Of a stretch of 64,000 nt of DNA, positions 25,875-38,320 are shown in pieces. The notes beneath the pieces were generated by a model. It did not search any database. It worked only from the letters and a program-made list of their open reading frames with translations, and was not told the DNA's origin. Both the position numbers and the translations under genes were made by a program. The stretch comes from Thuidium tamariscinum (lineage: Eukaryota > Streptophyta > Bryopsida > Hypnales > Thuidiaceae): positions 18,600,001 to 18,664,000 of the forward strand of contig OX344752.2 of the NCBI GenBank assembly GCA_947034885.2, in the 5' to 3' direction. Position 1 is the stretch's first letter, and the number at the start of each line of letters is the position of its first letter.

Positions 25875-26558
25875 AACATCTAGAATTACTTCAGTATTTG
25901 ATGTCTGCCTTAAAGGTTCTGGGCAGCAGGAACTGCAATTTTCACATACCTGCTGTAAATGCCTTCTTTTGATAGGGAATAGTGACATGTGTGGGAAGTA
26001 TTTTTGTTCGCAGTGCTGCTTCCATATATTGTTTTACGTAGTTTTGATTTTGGCAAGGTAGCCGTAAATAAGTGAGGTGCGGAGGAGCATTGGCAATCAG
26101 AAGTGTTCAGAAGTGTAAGTTAGTGGGACCCGGCTCTGCAAAGATACAATGTCGATGCACAGGAATTTGCTGAAATATATAAATAAAAAAATATTTGAAA
26201 TTGCGTGTCCTATGTAACGGATGTCTACGTGCACACAGGAAGTCCTTCGATGCGTTCCCAATCCTGAGGGCAGGGACGCACTAGGAGGGCACTTCAGATC
26301 GTGTCCCGTGATTCATAGATGTTACCATTTGTCACGATGTAAGTGGATGTGGAGGGCACAGAAATCACGATTCAGTACTTTCCATTTGAGACAGAGTAAA
26401 TCCTTAAAAGTCATCTCCGATATTACTAAAAGAACGTCCACAGACCTTTCAGTACAGTACAATAATGCAAGTCCTAGACACATGTTTTTAAGCATTTTAT
26501 ACTTAATGTACTTGACCTTTCATTATGGTTTTTTTGCTTTAAAATCCAACTTATTACA
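25875..26558 (+). other. 3' flank of TNP1 and right subterminal CACTA region
   Basis: AATAAAA-like words at about 26180-26190 could serve as poly(A) signals. The last 200 bases contain the AAGGTCAAGT word (reverse strand) also found near the left end. No further exon was seen. Confidence 0.5.
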
Positions 26559-26576
26559 CCCCTTTCTCTTGTAGTG
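26559..26576 (-). repeat. Right terminal inverted repeat of the 15.5 kb CACTA element
   Basis: Read on the - strand it is CACTACAAGAGAAAGGGG, followed on the + strand by the CCA target duplication. Confidence 0.9.
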
Positions 26577-26604
26577 CCACTTTAATCATATTGCCTTTAA
26601 AGAA

Positions 26605-27368
26605 TGCCTGAGATGCACCTCAAGCACAACTCAAGTACAATTTCAAAGAAGATTAAAAAAAGAACCAAAACCAATGAGGAATTCATATTGTGCTTGAAGT
26701 GTGCTTGAGAGCCACCTCAAGTTCATCTCAAGCACAATTTCATAAAAGCTATAGCAAAAAAAATAGAACCAAACACAATGAGAAATTTCTTATTGTGCTT
26801 GAAGTATGCTTGACGTGGACCTCAAACACACCTCAAGTACAAATTCATAAAGATTATAGGAAAAAAAATATTAGAACCAAAATCAACAAAAAAAATTTAA
26901 TTGTACTTGAGGAGTGCTTGAGATTCACCTCAAGTACAATTTTATAAAAGTTAAAAGAAAAAAATAATTAAACCCAAAATCAATGAGACATTATAAATTG
27001 TACTTGAGGTCACTTCAAGCACACCTCAAGCACAATTTGATAAAAGGTTAAGAAAGAAAAAAGTTGAAACCAAAATCAATGAGAAATTTTTGGTTGTGCT
27101 TGAGGTGTGCTTGAGGTCACCTCAAACACATCTCAAGCACAATAAAAAATTTCTCGTTAATTTTGGTTCTAATTTTTTTTCCTTAACTTTTGTCAATTTG
27201 TGCTTGAGGTGTATTTGAGGTGACCTCAGCACACCTCAAGCACAATTAAAAATTTCTCATTGATTTTGGTTTCAATTCTTTTTCTTTAACTTTTATCAAT
27301 TTGTGCTTGCGGTGTGCTTGAGGTGACCTCAAGCACACATCAAGTATAATTTGATAAAAGCAAAAAGA
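26605..27368. repeat. Tandem repeat of about 100 bp units that flips direction
   Basis: Each unit contains TTGTGCTTGAGGTGTGCTTG, CCTCAAGCACACCTCAAG, a 'gataaaag' A-rich stretch and 'aaccaaaatcaatgagaaat'. Unit starts near 26691, 26796, 26904, 27001 and 27097 give a period of 96-107 bp. From about 27130 the units run in the reverse direction ('tttctcattgattttggtt'). The core is itself palindromic (CTTGAGGTGACCTCAAG). The array begins 28 bases from the CACTA right end. Confidence 0.85.
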
Positions 27369-27660
27369 GAATGCTTGGTATCAAATTTGTTAAAGGATAA
27401 GTATTTTTGATGGAGGTGTGATTGATGTGAACCTTAAGCATGTTCTACAATACTTTGGACTTTATATGTTTGTATAGAATCAAGAATCTTGAACTCATAT
27501 GAGAATATGATCTTGACTGCAAAAGAGAATGTTTCTTCACACTTGAGTGCAATAGTCAAATTGGCACTTTACTTACATTGAATTTAGAAAAGAGAAAGTA
27601 CATATTTAAGAAAGAATATGTGTTGGAAAAACATATATTCTAAGTCTTTGTCCAACATGG
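27369..27660. other. AT-rich spacer between satellite and PIF gene 2
   Basis: No feature was recognised. It probably includes the 3' untranslated region of the - strand gene that ends at 27661. Confidence 0.4.
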
Positions 27661-28593
27661 TTAATTTAAGTTTTGGCCACTGAGAACCAAGCTGATGTTG
27701 GCACTTCCATCTTCTTCTGTATTATCTACAACATGCATTCTATGTGTTTCGAATTCACTATTACTATCACTATAGTTGTGATATCCTAAGACACACCATG
27801 AAGTTGGCATTCGTGGATCCACATGATTCATATCATTCCAAGTGTTGTGACTTTCTGTAGCAACAACAAATTCTTCTCTTCTAGGAATAGCACCTAGTCC
27901 TCTCTTGACATATGTCCTTGCATCCGGTCTATCTCCAAAAGGAAGAGAGATTGGTGATTGATTCTGAAACCTACTCTGTTCACCATTGTTTCTAGTCTCT
28001 AAATTCTCTTGCCAACTACCAATAGCATTCACATTCAAGTCATTTCCATATCCCCCTCCCAGATGAGAATTTCTCTCACCTTTAGAATTCCATCTCCAAC
28101 CTTCATGAGTGCTTATAGAAGAAACACCCAAATTTCTCCCACCCCGATGTGTAATATTTCCACCCCGGCTTCCACTGCTCTGAATCTCCATATTCCAATT
28201 TTGTTGCCCGGCACCTACTTGCGACAATCTACTATTGTTCCTTCCACTCTATCCACCACTATTTCCAAGCTCTGTATTCTTATCAAAATTACTTTCATTC
28301 CACCCACCAACACTCCCACACACTACAAGAAATTGGGGGTATAAATGACTGTGCACGAATGATTGCATGTCCGGTTTCACTAAACAATGATTGTTGCTTC
28401 TATAATTGCACCAACTCTACCCTCTTCACAATTTTAAAGTCATTTTGTAGTCATGCTTATGACTCGAAGATGGAGAACGGATGAAACTAGATATTCATTA
28501 GTAGAAATTCATTTAAAATGTCATTGACTAATTGCTTGTTATAAAATATGACTACTTATTAGTAGATGACTAGAAAGTTCAAATAGCCTACAG

Positions 28594-29230
28594 TGCAATT
28601 TTTTGCATTGAAGACGGGCAGGGCACTAAGCTGACGTGGATGGCAGTCATTTTTTAATTACTAATCAATGACTATGGTTTACTAGTATGTGATTGTAAAA
28701 TGACTACAAAGTCCCAAATTGATTAGAGTGTAATTTTTTGCACTAAAAAAGGTTAGGGCACCAAATTGACGTCAATAGTAATCATTTCTTAATTACTAAT
28801 CAATGACTGTATTTTACTAGTTTGCGACTCTAAAATGACCCCAAAGTTCTAAATTGGCTAGAATGTAATTTTTTGCACTAAAAAAGGTTAGGGCACCAAG
28901 CTGACGTGGATGGCAATCATTTTTTAATTACTAATCAATGACTATGGTTTACTAGTATGTGATTGTAAAATGACTACAAAGTCCCAAATTGATTAGAGTG
29001 TAATTTTTTGCACTAAAAAAGGTTAGGGCACCAAATTGATGTCAATAGTAATCATTTTTTAATTACTAATCAATGAGTATATTTTACTAATTTGCGACTC
29101 TAAAATGATTGCAAAGTTCAAAACTGGCTAGAGTGTAATTTTTTGCACTAAAAAAGGTTAGATCACTAAGTTGACGTGGATAATAGTCAATTTTGAATTA
29201 CTAATATCTGACTGCACATTACTTCTTTAT
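28594..29230. repeat. Tandem ~135 bp units with a two-unit higher order
   Basis: Units start with 'gtaattttttgcactaaaaa' near 28594, 28728, 28862, 28998 and 29136. Alternate units are more alike: one type has 'ctgacgtggatggca' and 'tatggtttactagtatgtg', the other 'ttgacgtcaatagtaa' and 'tattttactagtttgcgac'. This gives a repeat of about 270 bp made of two diverged halves. A further unit follows the nested TTAA element at 30205. Confidence 0.85.
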
Positions 29231-29238
29231 GATTTTAA

Positions 29239-30182
29239 CCCCTAAACGCCCAAACTGCGTTTTTTGGCAACATAGCAATTTTGGGCAGCTCACTACGAAT
29301 GGATTTTTCATTTTTTTTCTTTGAAATTTTCACACAACCTATGTCCAAGGAGTAGATTTAAGGCCCAACAATTTTCATAACTTTTGACAACATGAATAAA
29401 AAGTTATTGCATGATATGTGATTTCTTTTACTCGGCGAGCAGCCCGGGCAGCTGAAAAAACTTCTTCAAAAATCACTTTTTCTAAAATTTGAAATTTGAA
29501 ATTCGTTCTTTAGATTTTTATCTACTTGTAAAGCTTTTAATTATTCCATTTTGATTTGTGAAATGAAAGTTATGGGAGTTTTAGTTTGAAGGTAGTTTGT
29601 GGGAAGTTATGGAATCTCTACTCCAAAATAAACTTTGAAGTCCATTATTTTACTCAATTTTTAATATTTTTGAAAAAAAATAAACACATTAGGTGAAGAT
29701 TGTCTATTACAACATTACAACCGTTGGGATTGGAAATTTTCAATTTCAAAAATTAATTATTACTATTTTAATATTTTGATTCATTTTCTACCTATTTCTA
29801 CTTACTAATTGTTTTCTACATGTTGTACAACTCCAAATGATTTGAAATTTTTTAGGCATGTAGATAAATTGACTAAAAGAATGAATCAAAAGAGTAACAA
29901 CCATTTTGGACTTTTTTTCATACAAAAGTGAGCTACTGAAGTGCAGCTGCCCGGATTTTCGCAGAGACAAAAAAATCACTTTTGACAATTCAAACACTAT
30001 TATCTTGCAATCTATACGGTGGAAATTTCTGAAATTTTTTCCACATATTCTCAAACTAGTTTACTATAAGATCCTACGGTTACATTTGTCTTAAGATGTT
30101 TTTTAAAAAATATTTTGGTCTTGTACTAGAAGTGGCAGTTTTTGAGTTTTTTTGGCAAAACATAGTCAAATACATTTAGGGG
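29239..30182. mobile_element. TTAA element nested in the 3.7 kb CACTA element
   Basis: CCCCTAAACGCCC and CATTTAGGGG ends are flanked by TTAA (29235-29238 and 30183-30186). Removing one TTAA and the element restores 'gattTTAAaatgactacaaag', which aligns base for base with sibling CACTA repeat units reading 'gattGTAAaatgactacaaag'. This is the clearest demonstration in the window that the family inserts at TTAA. It has 944 bases and no coding capacity. Confidence 0.92.
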
Positions 30183-31425
30183 TTAAAATGACTACAAAGT
30201 CTTCATTAGACCATAGTACAATGTTTTGCACTAAAAACAAGTAGGGCACTAAGCTAATATACACAATACTATTTCAAGGAAAATTTTAGTCCTTAAAGGG
30301 GCTAATTTCCTTCTAAAAGTTCCCTTCAAGGATACTTGCAGCCCCTTTGAGCAACAATGATCACTAGTCATCATCAATGATGACTAGTGATCTATTACAA
30401 AATTTAAATTTTGAAAAAAAATTTAAAAATTAGTTTTTTTTTTAAATTACAAAATTACAAATTTTTTCTTCGAAAAAAATTACAAAATTTAAAACTTTTA
30501 AAAAAAAAAAAATTTTAAATTTAAATTAAAAAATTTGAAAACTTATAATCTTGAAAATATCATGCTGATGTGGTAGCATTGATCCTTCATCAGATTTGAA
30601 TTTCTATAATTTTAAATTTTTTTTAATATGAAGTTTTTAAAATATTTTTTTAATATTATAAAAATCAATTCATTCTTACTATTCCTACAATCCTACAATT
30701 TCAAGCACTTCCATTCACTAACCTCAAAAATAGATTTCATTTAAATTTTTTTTTTTTTTTTTAAATTTTGATTTTTTTTTTACTTGGTTCCCTTGTTTCT
30801 CTTCACATCTCCTTCAAAGGTTGAAAATTTTCCTAATGGATGTTCACTTGTTCTTGAATTTCTACAATATGACTGTGTTTTACTACAATGCCACTCTTGA
30901 ACGACTACAAGGTTGAAAATGACTGCAAGGTCAAAAATGACTACAAGGTCTTAAATAGACTATGGTGCAAATATATTTATAACTTTTGATTTAAGTCTCA
31001 AAATCTAAAACGGATTTTTGGAAATGAAAGTAGAATTGATTTCCTAACTTTTGTTAGTTCAAAGTTTTTTGAAAAAAATTGATTTGCTATGTGTAAATGA
31101 GGCTTAAAATTTTACTTGTAACATAATTCCTACATTTTATATATCCCACATGCTTTGTCTTGCCTCCTTCTATACCTTTACTATAAAGGTCTTGTCATCT
31201 CATCCCTTTTTACTCTCATACTAAGAGGCTTTTGAAGCCATATGGCACATGTGTCAAATCTAATGTATGATGTATAAAATATTTTATATGGCATATTATA
31301 TATGGAGTATTGGATGTAATGTATTATGTATGATATATGGTGTATGGTATATGGCTTATTGTGTATGATATAGTATTGTAGAACTTTGAATGTATTCATA
31401 TGTGACTATGAAATGATTTATTCCA
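30183..31425. other. Interior of the 3.7 kb CACTA element, AT-rich
   Basis: A/T homopolymer-rich DNA covers 30400-30800. A low-complexity 'tatggtatatgg'-type tract covers 31255-31385. No coding capacity is seen. Confidence 0.5.
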
Positions 31426-31725
31426 TCCTAACTTTTGAATGACTACATTATAACTTTAAAATGACTTATGCATGACTCTAATGTAGATGTTCACGTCAGC
31501 TGTGCTTTGATTGTATCACGACTACATAATGACTTTAAAATGACTTCAAAATGACTTCTATATGACTGTGACATGGATATTTACATCAATAATATTTTGA
31601 TTGTATCACAAATACAAAATGACTTTAAAATGACTTCTAAAAGACTTCTATATAACTCTGACGTGGATGTCCACGTCAGCAGTGCTTTGATTGTATCACA
31701 ACTACGAAATGACTGCTTCATAGGT
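31426..31725. repeat. Subterminal AATGACT repeats of the CACTA element
   Basis: The word AAATGACTT/AAATGACTA occurs many times at short spacing, together with repeated 'tgacgtggatgtccacgtcag' type blocks. The same AATGACT word opens the left end and fills the 153 bp relative at 34518. In known CACTA elements such arrays are binding sites for the TnpA-type protein. Confidence 0.7.
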
Positions 31726-33732
31726 TGATGTGGAGGTCCATGTTTGCAAAATTTTCTTAAAAAATGGGCAGATGCCCAAACTTTTCAAAAAAATTATTTG
31801 TCCACCTCATCTGCCATGTAGACTTTGTCATCTATTTTCATCCAAGGCCAAAAATGGATGGTGATAATAGAATTGCAGTCATTTAAAGAATGACTTGTCT
31901 ACTATGACTTCAGGGGCTCAAAGTCATTTTTCTGTCATTGTGGTCCGAAATGACTGTTTTGCAGTCGTTTAGGACAGTCATTTATACCCCCAATTTCTTG
32001 TAGTGACATCCCAAATCAATACTCCTGACAAACAAATCCTCTCCTTGGAATCCCTCTTGACTTTCATGTAGCACCAGCCTCCCTATGCCTTGTCTCCCTG
32101 CAAAAAGACTAACACTGTCTTCACCAAGCTCCGTGTTGCCGGCAAAGTATCCTTGTTGTGATCCTTCTCTTTGATTTGCAATCAATTGGGTGAGTGTTGC
32201 ATTGTAGTCTTCATTGAAATCATCTCCTTGGCCATCTTGGAAGTCTTGATAGTCGGCTTCTTCATTACTTGTCATGGTGGCCTGCCTTTCACCCATTTGT
32301 CTCGCCGTCTCAATTTGTTTGTCTGTCTCTAGCCGGTCCCTTTCTTCAACTGCTTGGGCTTCTTTAAGGTCTCTAATTTTTGCAATTTGAATTACTTCAT
32401 CTTCTATTGTTTTCTTGGCCTTCTACACTTTCTATTCCGCCCTATGCTCCAGCAAGTTCTCCAATTCTTCTTCTTGCATGATGCGCATAAATTCTCGTGC
32501 TACTGGATTTGTCACTTGTGAATCTGGGGTCGTCATCAAAATTAGCAAGTTCTGCTCTGCAAGAAATTCTATTTTTCGAAGAGTGGCATCGACCAAGAAT
32601 TTGGTAGCTGCTGCCTGAGCATATCCAACTCCCTCATGAACTTTGTCATTCTTCTGTATGAGCTTGGTGGCCTTTGTACCTTGTGGATGATCCTTCAAAA
32701 CAGCATTTGATTCTTCTACAACACTAGCGCTTCCTTGAGTGCCGTCTTGAGATTCTTGATCAGAGGTTACAGCTTTCCTTTTGGCAGAGCCAAGAGGCTT
32801 CATACTAGGCCAACTGTCAGCCCAATATGAATAATCACGGACAAGAACCCAACAATGCTCATAAGAGAATTCTAGATTCTTTCGATGTTTGGTTTTATAT
32901 ACAACTCTTTTGCTAAAGAACAATTTCAGCAGGACCTATACCTATCGGCTTCAACCTCTTGATTACTAAATGAGCTTAAATAAATTTTGCAACATCATGC
33001 TTTATTTTCCCCCATTTAGTTTCGAATGACCACAATGATCTTTCCTCACAAGGCCTATTGGCTTCATAATGAGTCTAAATTCATCCCCAAAAGCATCAAT
33101 TTTTTGTTGATTACCTGTGACTGGATCTTGACTTACAACAAAAACACTCCTTCTAAGTTGTCGTTCTTTCCTTTTGTTGTAACAGTTGCAGCACCTTGCC
33201 TTCCAACAGTTGGACGTTGTGATACACTTCTTCTTAACCCTCGCCCCCGCCATCGCCCTCTTGATCCCAGAGGTGCAACAACCTCTTGCTCTAAAACTTG
33301 ATTTCCACCTTGGAAATTGCCCTTGTGTGCTTCATTGTTTGCTTGATCCTCTTCTTCAGCACTCTCGTATTAGCTACGGTTTGCATTGTACCCTCCTTCA
33401 CTACCCCGCCCAAGCCCAGGTAACCCTAAAAAATTGTTGCCGCTATGGCTACATTGGCGATGCGGCCGCCCAAGACTATCCTGCCCTCTATTGCCACCAA
33501 AACTTTGTTGGCTTCCTTCATTGCGCTCTTAATTAAGAAACTCCCACTTTCCTTCATTACTTAGCACACCTTTTTCACTATAACCTCGCCTTCTTGTATA
33601 TTGTGTGTTTTGCTCTTGTGGGCTTTCCGTCTCCAAATACCTTAAATTAAACTCACCCTCATCTACTAAACTTGGTGATCTATTACGATCAAAACTCTCT
33701 TGCTCACGCGCTAGCCTTCCACGTCCCATCAT

Positions 33733-33967
33733 TGCATTTACAAACCAAAAAAATCAAATACGGAGGCACGACAAAATGAAAGATGACACCTAAAACTGAC
33801 TCAGTCAATACACTTGGAGGGGACGGAAACCTCTGGTTTCCTGGGATATTTTTGGCATGACTGACCTCCTTTCCTCTCGGGGCGGGTCACCAGTGGCACA
33901 TGTTTTGGAGGCCGGGCCCACCCTGGCCTGTGGCAGGTTCCTTCCCAGTGAATGGGTGGAGATGTTC
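33733..33967. promoter_or_regulatory. GC-rich right end of PIF element upstream of gene 2
   Basis: About 230 bases between the - strand start codon and the right inverted end. They would contain the promoter of the second PIF gene. No defined box was identified. Confidence 0.4.
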
Positions 33968-34199
33968 TTACACCCAAGCCACCTGGCCAAATAGCTAGAG
34001 TAAGTCTCTTAGCATGCAGCCATGCGGATGCTCTGAAGCTGGATTTTTGGTGAGCCAGATTTGCCTGGGTAATGAAATTCAAAAATGTTAACTATCCTTT
34101 AAACTCATTCTGAAGATGTGACCAGACTTTTGAATTTGTCTCGTATCATTTAGTATTTCTCATGTCAAACAATGTGTTTATGCAGAATGTTGAATGCTG

Positions 34200-34446
34200 A
34201 ATCTTCCATTTGAAGTGAGCCTCACCAGGGTAAATTTGGGGTTCTCTTGGGTAAAAGTGAAAAAAAAGTTCCCTATTTTGATCCATATTTAGGGTATGTT
34301 CTAGACCACTCCTAGTTAATTTGAGGTCTTTGATTGCAAATTTTGAATATATATTTTGCAAAAAAGAAATATTTGCAATTTTTTTTTAAATTTACGTTTT
34401 TCCCAAGGAAAATCTACCTTATTGGGCCTACTTCAAATGGACGATT
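34200..34446. mobile_element. MITE with AATCYTMCATT ends (copy 1)
   Basis: The ends AATCTTCCATTTGAAG and CTTCAAATGGACGATT are imperfect inverted repeats. The core 'tagggtatgttctaga' and 'tttgattgcaaat' recurs at 55697 and in both halves of 62282-62769. Confidence 0.6.
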
Positions 34447-34517
34447 TAGCGTCCTACTTTGTTTACCCCTAAAGGAGATTGCCCCTCTTCATTTGGTGAC
34501 TATACAAAAAAGACTTC

Positions 34518-34670
34518 CACTACAAGAAAATGGGGGTATAAATGACTTGTCCACAATGATTACACTAACAACAATGATTGCAAAATGACTACAAAATGAC
34601 TATTTTGTAGTCATTGTTGTCAGTGCAATCATTGTAAATAAGTCATTTATACCCCCATTTTCTTGTAGTG
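34518..34670. mobile_element. 153 bp palindromic mini-CACTA
   Basis: Ends CACTACAAGAAAATGGGGGT and the reverse are flanked by TTC on both sides (34515-34517, 34671-34673). The terminal 30 bases match the 3.7 kb element at 28321 and the whole unit is nearly self-complementary, with AATGACT words filling the arms. It is a deletion derivative that consists of little more than the two ends. Confidence 0.93.
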
Positions 34671-34900
34671 TTCAAAATACAAGTGACATTTAACCTAAAA
34701 GCAAAAATTATATTTTTTGGCAATATAGAAATTTTGGATAGCTCATTATAGTTGGAGTTTGTTTGTTTGTTTTTTGAAATTTTCACACAAGATGTGTCTA
34801 AAGAGTTGCTTTAAGGCCCAACAATTTTTATAACTTTTGATTTTGTGGTTAAAAAGTTATTGCATGATATGTGATTCTCATTGCTTGGTGGGCAATCTAG

Positions 34901-37900
34901 TGTCGTGTTGTACATTTATACATAGTGTAAAAATATTATATAATATGTTTTATTGAGTAGCGTCAAGGTGATGCTTTTTCATTGAGTAGCTTCAAGATGA
35001 CGTCTTTCCGTTGAGGTGCATGACATCTATATAAAAAGATGATTATACCTTAAAGCTTCATTGAGTTCTACTAACGATATTTGTTTTTCACTTTAAATTT
35101 AGAATGTTGAAGTGGAGGGGTTTCTTTTAGTCTCAAGATGAAGAGCCTCAACTGGAGGCTAAATTTGAACTTTCATTATTATAACTAGTAGATCAGCCTC
35201 TTTAGTTGCGAGATCTTGCACTGCCACGTGAGCATCTTCAAGATGAAGCTCGACCTTCTCAACTGCAAAAACAACCTCATGTGAAGCAATGGTGGCACAT
35301 GAATCTTCAACGTGATGCTCAAACATTAGTAATCTTATTGCAAGTTGGATGTATTAAGTCCGATAGTCATGAAATAACATTTGAAGGGTATTTTGAGGGT
35401 CTAAACGATGATCAATATTATAGTATGGTTAGGCCTATCGAAGGGAGTCATGATCACAAACGATGATTAGAAGAGCCGGCCATTCTCTTAACAAAAAAAA
35501 AATCATGCTAATTATGTCGTAGCAACAATCAAATGCATCCTCAAGTTTTTACAGATGTAATGAAGCTTCGATTATAATTCTAGTTTTTTACCTTCAATAA
35601 GCATTTATTGGATGTTGGTGATGACTTTGCCTTGTATTTGTTCACTTTGTTTTGATTTATATTGGCCTCTGAAAGGCCTATGTAGTTTCTTTTATATTAA
35701 ATAAATTTATTAAAGGAGTTTGAAGATAAAAGAGAGTGTGAATGGGAATGTGATTAGAATCTTAACCCTTAAAGGTTTTTTACTATGTTTTCACCAAAAT
35801 CACTTCAAAACTGCGATTTCTAATACAAGTGCAATTTTTCTGAAAAAAAACCATTTTTTGACATATTTAACCATAGGATCTTGTAGTTAGGTGCTTTGAA
35901 AAGATGTGGGAAATTTTTTAGAGATTTTCACCTTGTAGATTGCAAGATTTTAACATTTGAATTAACAAAAATCTTTTTTTCATCCCTTCAAAAACTTGGG
36001 TAGCTGTACTTCTCATCGTCACATTTGTTTGAAAAAATATTCAAAATAATGGTTACTCTTTGAATTCATTTTACAATGCAAGTTGGTTGTATGCTCAAAT
36101 TTTTTTAAATAATTTAGAATTATATAACATATAGGAAAAAAATAGTTAGTGGAAAGAAGTAGAAAATGCTTGAAAATACTAAATTGTGAACAATTTATTT
36201 ATAAAAATGAAAAATGTGAATCCCAATGATTAAAATATTGTAATAAATAATCTTCACCCAATGTTTTAGTGTTTTTTTCAAAAATATAAAAAATTGAATT
36301 AAATAAAGAATTTCAAACTTTTTTGTAGAATAAAGATTCTATAACTACCCGCAAACTAAAATTCCTCATAATTTTTGACTCACTTATCAAAATGGAATGA
36401 TTCAAAGCTTTCCACATATATAAAAATATAATAAACCAATTTCAAATTTTTATTTTTAGAAAAAGTAATTTAAAAAAAAGTTTTTTTTGCTGTCCAAGCT
36501 GCTCGCAGTTCAAACAAAACAACATATCATGCTATAACCTTTGAACCGTGTAGTCAAAAGTAATGAAAATTGTTGGGCCTTGAAGCTAGTCCTCAAACAC
36601 ATGTTGTGTGAAAATTTCAAAGAAAAAAAAACAAAAAACTCCATTCGTAGTGAGCTACCTGAAATCGCTATGTTACTAAAGACCGCATTTCAAGGCTTTA
36701 GGGGTTAAGCAAGGTCTTTTGTAGGGGCATGGATTGAAGTGTCCCACCCCTCACTTTAGATAGGAAAAAAATTAGGAAAAGAAACCTTAGCTTGTGTATA
36801 GGAAAGAAAAATTGTGTGTGGGAGTTTTGAGGTTTGAAGGTTGAACTTCGAGGTGATGTAGTTCATTGAGCATGAATCTTTGAATAATCAAATTTTTTGT
36901 AAATAAGGCTTTTCAAAGAGTATTTGCAAATTGAATTTAGAATTTGAAATCAAAAGTTATTGAGGTTTGAAGTTGTGAAGACATGAGGACTTCCATTAAG
37001 AGGTCAAAGGTTTCATCAAACTATAACTTTTGGGTTATTTGCTCATTTGTTTTGAGATTTTTAGAATGTTTTTTTTTGCAAATATATATTTTCTTAAATA
37101 TCATATTTGTCATTTGAAGTTTGGGTCAAGAAGTTATAATGTACTAAAGTCTAGAGTAAAGATTGAATTTGGAGGAACAAGGCCGTGACTTTTATGCCTA
37201 TAATTTTCAATTAGTTTATTTAATGAGGCTGAAACTTTTGGAGGTGTTAGATCATTATTTCAATTTTCTAAATTAATTCTATTTGAGTGAAATGGAATTG
37301 GAATGCAAAAGTTGTGCAGTGCTAAAGTTTAAAGTTTTTCATTTTTTTTTATTAAGAAGGCCGAGACTTTACTTCTTACAACTTTTGGATAGTATTTTAA
37401 ATTGTTATGAGATTTTTACAAATTGTAGATAGTAGCGAGAGCTTTCTAAATTGCTTTCACACTTAATATTTGGAGTTTACAATCAAAAGGTTATTAGAAA
37501 TTGAAGGGGTAGTGATTGAATAGTGAGGGAGAAAAAGACCTTCATTTTGCTCTTCAGTAGCTTTTGGGTAATAGCTTAAACTAGGCTGGAATTCTGAGGG
37601 TGATTAGATTGTGTTGTTAACTTTTCAAATTACTAAATCATTTAACATTTGAGTTCCTAAAGCACTTGTGGCATTAGATTGAAGGCCGCACCTAGTATGG
37701 GATTTAGTTTTTTTAAATCTTGTTGGGGTTTCTTCAAGTTTGTGAATGAAAAAAGATTTCAAGATTCAAGGTTAAAGATTTGAGATTTAAAAGGCAAAAA
37801 GATTGAAGACTCATGTATTTTGGCTTGTGGATTGTTTTTCTTAGTTGATTTTGAAGGCTTGTGGTGAATTTTTTTGTTATTCCTAGTTAATTTTGGAAGC

Positions 37901-38320
37901 TAGTTATTTCAATTTTGCATTGTAAACCTTGTAACGGGCTATGTAGTCATTCATTATGATAGTTATTAACCCCGTTTTATGTTTGTGGCAATGAAGTAGG
38001 ATTAATCACCCACATAGTCAATTTTCTATATTATTTTCATCGAGGAAAGGCACTTCTTGTCACTATGGGTTTGAAGTTTACGAGTTAATCTTTCGAACAG
38101 TCAACCCGTAGTTTGGTAGCCCCGTTTTACCCACCGAGGATTTATTTTTTATCACACACCCTTAACTTAATTTTTATAGATTCACTATAGGATAGATCAA
38201 TGGAAGATCAAATTAAGATTCAAGTGAAGATTCAAATTTACGACACTTTCCTATCATCACTCAGCAATTTGCAACTAGACCCTCCATGTGTTCCTTAAGC
38301 ATGCTCCTATCTATTCGACA
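34901..38320. mobile_element. LTR-type fossil, solo-LTR-like insertion
   Basis: The insertion runs from TGTCG to CGACA, with CTAG on both sides (34897-34900 and 38321-38324). TG...CA ends and a 4 bp duplication are the pattern of LTR-retrotransposon insertion. No internal coding region and no second long terminal repeat were seen, so it resembles a solo LTR of about 2.5 kb with one later insertion. A TATA-like word (TCTATATAAAAAG) lies near 35030. It is younger than the TTAA element it splits and older than the one inside it. Confidence 0.55.
35766..36704. mobile_element. TTAA element, long form, nested in the LTR-type fossil
   Basis: TTAA-CCCTTAAAGG (left) and GGCTTTAGGGG-TTAA (right) bound 939 bases. 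The interior matches the 29239 and 61370 copies in reverse order. Non-coding. Confidence 0.85.

Larger units (their letters stand above)
11044..26576. mobile_element. 15.5 kb CACTA (En/Spm) element with two genes
   Basis: The left end is CACTACAAGGGAATTGGG. The right end, reversed, is CACTACAAGAGAAAGGGG. CCA flanks both sides (11041-11043 and 26577-26579), the 3 bp duplication typical of CACTA elements. Inside are a TNP2 transposase gene on the - strand (14426-19663) and a TNP1-type gene on the + strand (20211-25874), transcribed away from each other. In the well-known En/Spm and Tam1 elements the two gene products are read in the same direction, so this layout differs. The interior is visibly richer in G+C than the DNA on either side. 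The shared subterminal word AAGGTCAAGT appears near both ends. Confidence 0.93.
28321..32005. mobile_element. 3.7 kb non-autonomous CACTA element
   Basis: The left end is CACTACAAGAAATTGGGGGT and the right end is its exact reverse. ACA flanks both sides (28318-28320, 32006-32008). It interrupts the - strand gene in frame. It has no transposase; the interior consists of subterminal repeats, tandem repeats, a nested TTAA element and AT-rich filler. Its ends differ from the 15.5 kb element after the first ten bases, so that element need not be its helper. Confidence 0.93.
27661..33732 (-). pseudogene. Myb/NAM-associated-like second gene of PIF element, split by CACTA
   Basis: Plant PIF/Harbinger elements carry a second, Myb/SANT-like DNA-binding gene beside the transposase, and this relic fits that role. 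From the start at 33732 the order is: an acidic N-terminus; a Gly/Arg-rich region in several frames (33540-33230); a trihelix-like fragment with SQDPVTGNQQK (about 33150-33120); and a NAM-associated-like domain (32432-32923) with FSYEHCWVLVRDYSYW and an A/E/L-rich helical tail. An acidic Gln-rich part follows (31982-32296), then a 3.7 kb CACTA insertion (28321-32005), then a Gly-rich C-terminus (27661-28320). The frame runs straight across the insertion when one ACA copy is removed. Breaks include several frameshifts in the N-terminal half and a TAG at 28249-28251. It could instead be a captured host gene. Confidence 0.6.
5306..33967. mobile_element. PIF/Harbinger element enlarged by nested insertions
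   Basis: The left end reads GAGCATCTCCACCCATTC (5306-5323) and the right end, reversed, reads GAACATCTCCACCCATTC (33967-33950): 17 of 18 bases match. Both ends are flanked by TTA (5303-5305 and 33968-33970), the usual PIF/Harbinger target duplication. A PIF-type transposase relic lies on the + strand near the left end. A Myb/NAM-associated-like gene relic lies on the - strand near the right end. Removing the recognised insertions (6830-7153, 7882-9441, 9473-10348, 11044-26576, 28321-32005) leaves a core of roughly 6 to 7 kb, a plausible size for an autonomous element. The pairing of these two distant ends is an inference from sequence match, TTA flanks and gene content. Confidence 0.7.
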